From Rhodoferax sp. OV413 (lineage in GTDB: Bacteria > Pseudomonadota > Gammaproteobacteria > Burkholderiales > Burkholderiaceae_C): a DNA stretch of 5,388 nucleotides. The position numbers were made by a program, and so were the translations under genes. The DNA is taken from positions 1 through 5,388 of the forward strand of contig CAMATS010000192.1 in the NCBI GenBank assembly GCA_945861195.1. The letters are read 5' to 3'. The notes beneath the pieces are model-generated. The model did no database searches. It was not told where the DNA came from and worked only from the letters and a program-made list of their open reading frames with translations. Positions 1 to 5,097 of this stretch are shown here, piece by piece. The first letter of the stretch is position 1, and the number at the start of each line of letters is the position of its first letter.

Positions 1-139
1 GGTGAGGCCATGGCCGACGCGGCGCCATCCCCCGTGCTTGTTCACAGGCAAGCCCCATGACCGGTCAGCCAGCGCCTTGACACCAGAGGCTTAGGCGCTT
101 ACGGAATGCGCCTGGCCATCCCCTGGCCCATCAGGCGCA
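1..139. other. 3' flank of the operon, no firm gene
   Basis: This stretch lies downstream of the lyase stop codon. On the minus strand no convincing gene start with a ribosome binding site is visible. An open frame from an ATG at 58 runs to the edge, but it has mixed third positions and no family resemblance. On the plus strand a frame open from base 1 reads GEAMADAAPSPVLVHRQAP and stops with TGA at 58-60. Its third positions are mostly G or C, so it could be the last 19 codons of a convergent gene, but it is far too short to prove this. GGCCATGGCC at 6-15 is a short perfect palindrome that could easily arise by chance in GC-rich DNA. The rest of the interval is taken up by the hairpin-forming repeats at 71-140. 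Confidence 0.4.
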
Positions 140-140
140 T
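71..140. repeat. Alternating inverted repeats forming competing hairpins after the last gene
   Basis: GCGCCT occurs at 72-77 and 108-113, and its complement AGGCGC occurs at 93-98 and 133-138. Neighbouring copies can therefore pair in three mutually exclusive ways. The strongest pairing is a perfect 9-base stem, ATGCGCCTG at 106-114 with CAGGCGCAT at 132-140, around a 17-base loop. On the transcribed (minus) strand it begins inside the lyase stop codon. A second stem pairs 71-77 with 93-99 (7 bases, 15-base loop), and a third pairs 93-98 with 108-113 (6 bases, 9-base loop). No run of T follows any stem on either strand, so this is not a classical intrinsic terminator. It could protect the 3' end of the message, assist Rho-dependent termination, or act between convergent genes. 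Confidence 0.5.
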
Positions 141-1003
141 CAGGGCTGGGCATAGCGCTGTCCCAGCGCCAGCAACTCGGGCGTGCCTATGAGTGCGTTG
201 AGTTGTTCAAAATCAAGCATGGCGTGGCTCATTGGCGCGGTGGTCTGGTGGCTGTGCAGCGAGGCGTAGTAGCGCTGCAGTGTGTGCGCCACCGCGCGCG
301 CCGTGCCGCCAGGAAAGATCACGATCCGAAAGCCGCGTTGCCCCAGTTCATGGGCGCTTTGCACAGGCGTCTTGCCGCCTTCGACCATATTGGCCAGCAG
401 CGGCACCCGCTGCGCGAAGCGCTGGCAGGCAATGTCCATCTGCTCTGGCGTGCGCAGGGCTTCAATAAAAAGGGCGTCGACACCGCAGTCCAGGTAGGCT
501 TGCGCCCGGTCCAGCGCGGCATCCAGGCCTTCGATGGCCAGCGCGTCGGTGCGAGCCAGGATCAGCGTCTGCTCGCTGTGGCGGGCGTCGAGTGCGGCGT
601 GCAGCTTGCCGCACATCTCGCTGGTGCTGACCACCGTCTTGCCGTCCAGGTGGCCGCAGCGCTTGGGGAAGCCCTGGTCTTCGAGTTGCACCATGGCGGC
701 CCCGGCGCGCTCAAAGCCGCGTACCGTGCGCTGCACATTCAGCGCATTGCCAAAGCCGGTGTCGCCGTCGACGATGACCGGCGTGCGCACCCGCTCGGTG
801 ATACGCGCCAGCGTGTCTGCCACCTCGCTGAAGGTGGTCAGGCCGATGTCGGAACGGGCCAGCCGGGTGTAGGCGATCGAGGCGCCCGACAGGTACAGTG
901 CCTCAAAGCCGGCCTGCTCGGCCACCAGCGCGCTCAGGGCGTCAAAGATGCCGGGCGCCAGCAAGGCTTGGGGCTGACCCAGCCGCGATTTCAGTGTGCT
1001 CAT
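140..1003 (-). CDS. Isocitrate lyase/PEP mutase superfamily lyase (dimethylmalate or methylisocitrate lyase-like)
   Basis: This is a predicted cytoplasmic Mg2+-dependent C-C lyase of 287 residues that would split a 2-hydroxy-dicarboxylate or tricarboxylate into a 2-oxo acid and a second acid. The TIM-barrel landmarks of the superfamily appear in order. They are SGAS (about 39-42), the metal-binding DGDTGFGN (79-86), VQLEDQ (105-110), the catalytic loop PKRCGH (113-118), ARTDA (150-154), E181 and LLANMVEGGKTP (202-213). The Cys in K-R-C-G-H is the general acid/base of the lyases and is absent from the phosphonomutases, so a lyase activity is expected. The length fits the short lyases (PrpB and 2,3-dimethylmalate lyase) and not the much longer glyoxylate-cycle AceA. 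The ATG at 1001-1003 is chosen because it overlaps the flavoprotein stop as ATGA. An in-frame ATG at 1010-1012 with a weak GGTGA upstream would add three residues. The exact substrate is unknown. Confidence 0.9.
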   Translation of the reverse strand: MSTLKSRLGQPQALLAPGIFDALSALVAEQAGFEALYLSGASIAYTRLARSDIGLTTFSEVADTLARITERVRTPVIVDGDTGFGNALNVQRTVRGFERAGAAMVQLEDQGFPKRCGHLDGKTVVSTSEMCGKLHAALDARHSEQTLILARTDALAIEGLDAALDRAQAYLDCGVDALFIEALRTPEQMDIACQRFAQRVPLLANMVEGGKTPVQSAHELGQRGFRIVIFPGGTARAVAHTLQRYYASLHSHQTTAPMSHAMLDFEQLNALIGTPELLALGQRYAQP

Positions 1004-2451
1004 GGCCGGCATTGTGTCACCGCAGTTTGCGCGGCAATCGAGCCGCCAGCCACCGCACTGAGCAGGCCGTTGCCTGACAAATAGCCCCACACCGCATTGC
1101 CCGAAACCCCCCTGGCCGCGCCCCCAGCGGCCAGCAGGTTGGGCAGCGGGCTGCCGTCTTCGCGCAGCACCCGGCAGTGGGCGTCGATGTCGAGCCCGCC
1201 TTGGGTGTGAAACAGCGCGCCGGTTACTTTGACCGCGTAATACGGCGCTTGCAGTGGCCGTTTGGGCCGGGCTTCGGCCGGCGCCGTACCGCGGGCCGCG
1301 CCGGTGTAGCCGGCCCTGCTGGGGCTTTTGCAGGCTGCCAGCACGGCTGCGGCGTCGGCACCAATCCATGCGGCCAGCGCCGCCGCATCGGCACAGGGTT
1401 TGACGGCGCCAGCCGCCTCGGCCGCCACAAAATCTGGAAAGCCGCGTGCCAGCGCCAGGATCGGCTCATCAAACACATTCCAGGCCACGCCTCCGGGCTG
1501 GGCCAGCACCTGCACCGCCGCCTCCGAGTAGCCACCGGTCTCATCATGAAAACGCTCGCCGTGGGCGTTGAGCTGTATGCCGCCCTCCATCATCAGCGCC
1601 CAGCTGACCAGTGTGCCGTGCGGCGTGGCCCAGGAGCCGTGGCCCTGGTAGCCGCCCAGGTCGGCCAGCCGCGCACCCAGTGCGCGGCCCCAGGCAATGG
1701 CGCTGCCGTCGTTGCCGGTGTGCCCGGCAAACGGGGCGTCGCGCATCTCGGGCAGCAGCTCGCGCACCATCGCGATATTGCCGCCAAAGCCGTTACAGGC
1801 CAGCACCAGCAGCTCGCATCGCAAGTGCTCCAGGGTGCCGTCTGGCCGCTCGTAGCTCAGGCCGGTGACACGCTGGTCCGCATCAACCCAAAGCGTGCGC
1901 ACGGTGGCTTCGGTGAGCAGGTCAGCACCGGCGGCCAGGGCGGCCCGTTCCAGTTGGGCCACCAGCGCAGCACCTGTTTTTTCTGGCACGGCGTGCATGC
2001 GCCGCAAGCTGTGGCCGGGGTACAAAAAACCGTCCAGCACCTGCAGCGTGATGCCGTGCCGCTCCGCCAGTTGGTCCAGCGCCGGCCCAACGGCCTGCGC
2101 GTAGGCCTCAACCAGATGCGGCGCTGCCGTGCCATGCGCCTTGGCCTGAATGTCCTGGGCAAACAGCGCAGGGCTGTCGCCGCTGATGCCAGCCTCGCGC
2201 TGCATGCGGGTGGCCGGCGCCGGGATGAAGCCCGAGGACAGCGCGGTGGAGCCGCTGGGGCTGGCGTCGCGCTCCAGCAGCAGGCAGTCCAGGCCGGCAT
2301 CGCGCAGCGTCAGCGCGGTGACCAGACCGCAGGCACCGGCACCAACGATGGCCACTGGCACCTGGGGGCTGTCGGCGGGTGGCTGGCCTTGCTTGATGAG
2401 GGGCTGGCTGGCGCTTCGAGCCGCTGGCGGGGTTTGTGCGCTGTTGGGCAT
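1000..2451 (-). CDS. FAD-dependent oxidoreductase, fumarate reductase/succinate dehydrogenase flavoprotein type
   Basis: This is a predicted soluble flavoenzyme of 483 residues that would introduce (or remove) a C=C bond next to carboxylates. An N-terminal Rossmann fold has the dinucleotide motif VAIVGAGACG (33-42), and the acidic residue at the end of the second strand is E60 in LLLERD. Further family landmarks are GHTGNDGS (243-250), the ERFHDETGGYSE segment (299-310), ALFHTQGGLDID (412-423), and the C-terminal FAD contacts NLLAAGGAARGVSGN (438-452) and GYLSGNGLLSA (456-466). The first ~30 residues are a Pro/Ala/Gln/Ser-rich extension without a twin-arginine or hydrophobic signal, so a cytoplasmic location is likely. 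No iron-sulfur or membrane-anchor partner is encoded in the window. The ATG start is fixed by a GGAG seven bases upstream; a GTG at 2473-2475 would overlap the previous gene without a comparable site. The nearest functional analogies are tricarballylate dehydrogenase-like and related FAD_binding_2 enzymes. The substrate is not determinable. Confidence 0.88.
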   Translation of the reverse strand: MPNSAQTPPAARSASQPLIKQGQPPADSPQVPVAIVGAGACGLVTALTLRDAGLDCLLLERDASPSGSTALSSGFIPAPATRMQREAGISGDSPALFAQDIQAKAHGTAAPHLVEAYAQAVGPALDQLAERHGITLQVLDGFLYPGHSLRRMHAVPEKTGAALVAQLERAALAAGADLLTEATVRTLWVDADQRVTGLSYERPDGTLEHLRCELLVLACNGFGGNIAMVRELLPEMRDAPFAGHTGNDGSAIAWGRALGARLADLGGYQGHGSWATPHGTLVSWALMMEGGIQLNAHGERFHDETGGYSEAAVQVLAQPGGVAWNVFDEPILALARGFPDFVAAEAAGAVKPCADAAALAAWIGADAAAVLAACKSPSRAGYTGAARGTAPAEARPKRPLQAPYYAVKVTGALFHTQGGLDIDAHCRVLREDGSPLPNLLAAGGAARGVSGNAVWGYLSGNGLLSAVAGGSIAAQTAVTQCRP

Positions 2452-2458
2452 GTCAGGA

Positions 2459-2462
2459 CTCC
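2459..2462 (-). promoter_or_regulatory. Shine-Dalgarno deciding the flavoprotein start
   Basis: On the minus strand GGAG lies seven bases before the ATG at 2449-2451, inside the 13-base gap that follows the small-subunit stop codon (2465-2467). This strong site supports the ATG over the upstream in-frame GTG at 2473-2475. That GTG would extend the protein by eight residues (MALDRSPD) with no resemblance to the family. Confidence 0.75.
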
Positions 2463-2464
2463 GG

Positions 2465-2977
2465 TCAAGGGCCACGCCCGGCTAGGCGCAGCTTGAGTTG
2501 CTTGAACAGGCCACCAGCCTGCACCATGGCGAGTAAAAAATCGGGCACCGTCTCGCACGGCAAATGGCCGATCAGGTCAGACCTTAGCCCCAGCCCCGAG
2601 GGCTCAAGTTCAACTCGTTCCCCTTCTTGCAGCAACTCGGCTTGCGCGCAGGTGAGCAGCAGCAGCCCCACATTGAAGGCGTTACGAAAGTACAGCCCGT
2701 TGTAGGACGGCGCGATGACCGCTGCCAAGCCCAGGTGCACCAGGGCGGCGGCGGCCTGTTCGCGCGATGAGCCGATACCGAAATTGGGGCCAGCAACGAT
2801 GACATCACCGCGCTGCACGCTGCCAGCGAACTCAGGCCGCACACTCTCCAGGCAGTGCGGCGCAATGCCCTCGATGCCGAGTTTCATATAGGCGCCGGGT
2901 GCCAGCACATCGGTGTCGATGTCGGCGCCAAATCGCCAGACCCGGTGCTCTTGAGCTTCGCGCACAGACCCGCTCAT
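2465..2977 (-). CDS. Aconitase/LeuD-type hydro-lyase small subunit
   Basis: This is the swivelling domain subunit (170 residues) of a two-subunit [4Fe-4S] dehydratase/hydratase. It partners with the large subunit encoded immediately upstream to add or remove water on an unsaturated dicarboxylate or tricarboxylate. Visible motifs are DIDTDVLAPGAY (19-30), which starts the fold, and GPNFGIGSSREQA (63-75), the conserved G-S-S-R-E substrate and catalytic segment. LYFRNAFNVGL (95-105) corresponds to the family's (F/Y)xRNAxNxG. The protein is shorter than typical proteobacterial LeuD (about 200 residues). It carries Ile where many LeuD proteins have Cys (FGCGSSRE), and Gln after SSRE where LeuD has His. 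Those traits resemble the homoaconitase/dimethylmaleate-hydratase branch. The start overlaps the large-subunit stop as ATGA and has GGAG seven bases upstream. It is unlikely to be the leucine pathway enzyme. Confidence 0.9.
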   Translation of the reverse strand: MSGSVREAQEHRVWRFGADIDTDVLAPGAYMKLGIEGIAPHCLESVRPEFAGSVQRGDVIVAGPNFGIGSSREQAAAALVHLGLAAVIAPSYNGLYFRNAFNVGLLLLTCAQAELLQEGERVELEPSGLGLRSDLIGHLPCETVPDFLLAMVQAGGLFKQLKLRLAGRGP

Positions 2978-4278
2978 GCGGCAACTCCATTGGCGTCAAT
3001 GACTGTTGCAAAAGCGCGCGGGTCGCTGATGCGCCCGCTGATGGCGGAGGCCGCCACGGTGTAGGGCGAGGCCAGGTAGACCTGGGCCTCGGCCGAGCCC
3101 ATGCGGCCCTTGAAGTTGCGCGCCGTGGTCGAGAGCACGGTGCTGCCACCGACCAGGGCGTCACCATAACCCGCACAGGCGCCGCAGGCGGTGGCAGCAA
3201 CCTGGGCGCCGGCATCGCGCAGCACCTGCATCACGCCCTCCTGCTCGGCCAGCCGCTGGTCATGTTGGCTGGCTGGCGCCACGATCAGCTTGACGCTGGC
3301 CGCCGCACGCTGGCCGCGCAGCACGCCAGCGGCGGCGCGCAGGTCGTCGAGCTTGGCGCCGGTGCAAGCGCCGATGTAGGCCACATCGATCGGCAGGCCG
3401 GCCCATTGCGTGACATCGCCAGCGTTGGCTGGGCTGTGGGGTGCGGCCACCTGCGGCGCCAGGGTGCTGGCGTCGAAGTCATGCCGGGTCAGCGCGGCAC
3501 CTTGGTCGGTGCACCAGTGCTCGGTGTCTGCCACCTCGGCGCCAGTGGCGCGCAGCCAGACCCGTGTGGTGGCATCGGGGGCAATCAGTCCCACTTGCGA
3601 GCCCAGTTCGGCGCTCATGTTGGACAGCGTCATGCGCTCTTGCATGCTCAGGCCCAGCACCGTGTCGCCGGCAAACTCAATCGCCTGGTACTGGCCGCCG
3701 TTCATGCCGAAGCGGCCGATCATGTGCAGCATCATGTCCTTGGCGCAAACCCCGGCGGCCAGGCGGCCCTGCCAGACCATCTGGATGGTCTGCGGAACCC
3801 GCAGCCAGATTTCGCCGGTGACCACCACGCCCAGCATCTCGGTGCTGCCGATGCCAAACATGTAGGCGCCAAAGGCACCGCCGGTAGGCGAATGCGAGTC
3901 GCCGCCGACGCAAAACATGCCGGGCCGGATATGCCCGCCCTGCGGCACCACCACGTGGCAGATGCCCTGGCCGTCATACACATGGGGCAGGGCCTGCTCG
4001 CGTGCCCAGTCGCGGGCGATTTTGACAATGCGGCGTGACTCGTCGTCGCGTTCGGGCACGTAATGGTCCAGCACCAGCACCACGCGCGAGCGGTCCCAGA
4101 TCGTGGCCCCGAGTTCTTCGAGCATGGGCTTGAGCCGGCGTGGCCCGGAGGAGTCATGGAACATCGCCAGGTCGACCTGGCAGTTGACAATCTCGCCCGG
4201 CATGACATGGTTGCGCCCGGCGGCCCGGGCTATGAGTTTTTGGGCCAGGGTGCTGGCCGGTGTGGGCATGGGGCTCAT
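2974..4278 (-). CDS. Aconitase/LeuC-type hydro-lyase large subunit
   Basis: This is the catalytic, iron-sulfur-carrying subunit (434 residues) of a two-subunit hydratase/dehydratase of the aconitase superfamily. Family motifs are DHYVPERDD (71-79), GGDSHSPTGGAFGAYMFGIG (125-144, with the typical GDSH and GAFG), and STEM (145-148). Three presumed [4Fe-4S] ligands are C305 in YIGACTGAK and C365 and C368 in ATACGACAG. The C-terminal segment RNFKGRMGS (387-395) through YLASPYTVAASAI (401-413) is also typical. The length is nearer the ~420-residue homoaconitase/dimethylmaleate-hydratase large subunits than the ~470-residue proteobacterial LeuC. The usual SCTNGR around the first cluster Cys reads ACTGAK here, which argues for a non-leucine substrate. 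The start is the ATG at 4276-4278, with a second in-frame ATG at 4267-4269. Neither has a clear Shine-Dalgarno, and 27 bases separate the gene from the regulator. By context it acts between the flavoprotein and the lyase. Confidence 0.9.
   Translation of the reverse strand: MSPMPTPASTLAQKLIARAAGRNHVMPGEIVNCQVDLAMFHDSSGPRRLKPMLEELGATIWDRSRVVLVLDHYVPERDDESRRIVKIARDWAREQALPHVYDGQGICHVVVPQGGHIRPGMFCVGGDSHSPTGGAFGAYMFGIGSTEMLGVVVTGEIWLRVPQTIQMVWQGRLAAGVCAKDMMLHMIGRFGMNGGQYQAIEFAGDTVLGLSMQERMTLSNMSAELGSQVGLIAPDATTRVWLRATGAEVADTEHWCTDQGAALTRHDFDASTLAPQVAAPHSPANAGDVTQWAGLPIDVAYIGACTGAKLDDLRAAAGVLRGQRAAASVKLIVAPASQHDQRLAEQEGVMQVLRDAGAQVAATACGACAGYGDALVGGSTVLSTTARNFKGRMGSAEAQVYLASPYTVAASAISGRISDPRAFATVIDANGVAA
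2985..2989 (-). promoter_or_regulatory. Shine-Dalgarno for the small subunit, inside the large-subunit gene
   Basis: The minus strand reads TGGAG seven bases before the ATG at 2975-2977. The site sits within the last codons of the large subunit, and the two genes overlap by ATGA. Direct ribosome entry plus coupling would help make the two subunits in equal amounts. Confidence 0.65.
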
Positions 4279-4305
4279 GGTGCGGGTATTTGGCGGTGTG
4301 GCGGC

Positions 4306-5097
4306 TCAGCCGGCGAGGTTTTCTTTGACCGAAATCGTTGCATTGCTGTTGCCCACCTGTGAGATCTCCATCTGGTACTCGTAGCGGTCCGGGCGGTAGA
4401 GTCCGTGCAGCCACTGCACCGGTCTGTCCTGCGTGTCAAAAACCAGGCGGTGAACCGCCAGCAGGGCGGTGCCAACCGCAACATCGAGCTGCTGCGCTAC
4501 CTCGGCATCCGCCTGTCTGGCCGAGACTGTCTGCTGCGCCCGGCCAAGCTCGACGCCCGACTCCTCGAGCAGCCGGAGAATTGGTTTGTTGCCCAGCTCG
4601 CGCGGGCCGAAATGCTCGGTCAAGGCCTCGGGCAGGTAGGTGGTGATGTAGGACAGCGGGCCCTCGGGCAGGCTGCGCCGGCGCACGCCTTTCTTGACCC
4701 TGCTGCCCAGCGGTATCTGCAGGGCCGCGGCCACGCTGGGCGAGGCGCGAATCGTGCGCCACTCGATCACCTTGACCGAGGTTTGCAGGCTGGCGGTGAC
4801 GATGGTTTCGAGCAAACCATTGAGTCGACTGATTTTGCCGGTGGGCGCGTGGCCGGCACCGCTCTTGCCCAGGCTGTTCGCCGGCGCTGGCCGGGTGCCA
4901 CGGCCAGCCTGGCGGATGATCAAGCCCTCGGTTGCCAGCTGCTCCAGTGCCCGGCGCACCGTGACCCGACCTGCTCCAAACTGCCGACTGAGCGCAGTTT
5001 CTGCGGGCAGGCCCTGCGTGAACTTGCCCTCGTTCAGTTGTTCGCGCAGCACCAGGTAAATCTGGTGGTATTTGGGCAGCGGCAGGGCGGCGTTCAT
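4306..5097 (-). CDS. GntR-family transcriptional regulator, HutC/UTRA subfamily
   Basis: This is a predicted cytoplasmic DNA-binding regulator of 263 residues, a normal size for HutC-type GntR proteins. An N-terminal winged helix-turn-helix occupies about residues 8-70. It includes LPAETALSRQFGAGRVTVRR (30-49) for the helix-turn-helix and EGLIIRQAGRGT (57-68) for the wing. The rest is a UTRA effector domain (about 90-248), recognisable from SYITTYLPEAL (149-159), VSARQADAEVAQQL (191-204) and LLAVHRLVFDTQDRPVQW (212-229). UTRA domains bind a small-molecule ligand, here presumably a pathway substrate or intermediate. The start overlaps the stop of the preceding gene as ATGA (5094-5097), so it is co-transcribed with the genes it probably controls, which suggests autoregulation. 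No clear palindromic operator is visible in the window, and the controlled promoter is probably beyond the right edge. Confidence 0.93.
   Translation of the reverse strand: MNAALPLPKYHQIYLVLREQLNEGKFTQGLPAETALSRQFGAGRVTVRRALEQLATEGLIIRQAGRGTRPAPANSLGKSGAGHAPTGKISRLNGLLETIVTASLQTSVKVIEWRTIRASPSVAAALQIPLGSRVKKGVRRRSLPEGPLSYITTYLPEALTEHFGPRELGNKPILRLLEESGVELGRAQQTVSARQADAEVAQQLDVAVGTALLAVHRLVFDTQDRPVQWLHGLYRPDRYEYQMEISQVGNSNATISVKENLAG

Noticed and set aside
6..15. GGCCATGGCC palindrome as an operator
   Set aside because: It is ten bases of GC-rich palindrome at the window edge with no second copy or promoter context.
140..1003. Phosphoenolpyruvate phosphonomutase or phosphonopyruvate hydrolase activity
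   Set aside because: The K-R-C-G-H loop with the catalytic Cys is typical of lyases, and no phosphonate genes are present in the window.
203..1084. 293-codon plus-strand open frame opposite the lyase
   Set aside because: It has no recognisable domain and spans the end of the flavoprotein gene as well. The minus-strand lyase is complete with catalytic residues.
140..1369. A 409-residue form of the lyase with a 120-residue N-terminal extension
   Set aside because: The extension is Arg/Gly/Gln-rich and lies fully inside the flavoprotein gene in another frame. The family fold begins right after the ATG at 1001-1003.
2452..2475. Upstream GTG start for the flavoprotein
   Set aside because: It would overlap the small-subunit gene and lacks a good ribosome site, whereas the ATG at 2449-2451 has GGAG at ideal spacing.
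1177..2496. 439-codon plus-strand open frame opposite the flavoprotein gene
   Set aside because: It is the mirror of a strongly supported gene in GC-rich DNA, its translation is low-complexity with no family motif, and it overlaps the hydratase small-subunit gene.
2899..4038. 379-codon plus-strand open frame opposite the hydratase large subunit
   Set aside because: It is an antisense shadow: Ala/Gly/His/Gln-rich composition without domains, while the minus strand encodes all aconitase-family motifs.
2465..4278. Reading the two hydratase genes as leuCD of leucine synthesis
   Set aside because: There is no leuA or leuB nearby, both subunits are shorter than proteobacterial LeuCD and have altered signature motifs, and the neighbours are catabolic with a UTRA regulator.
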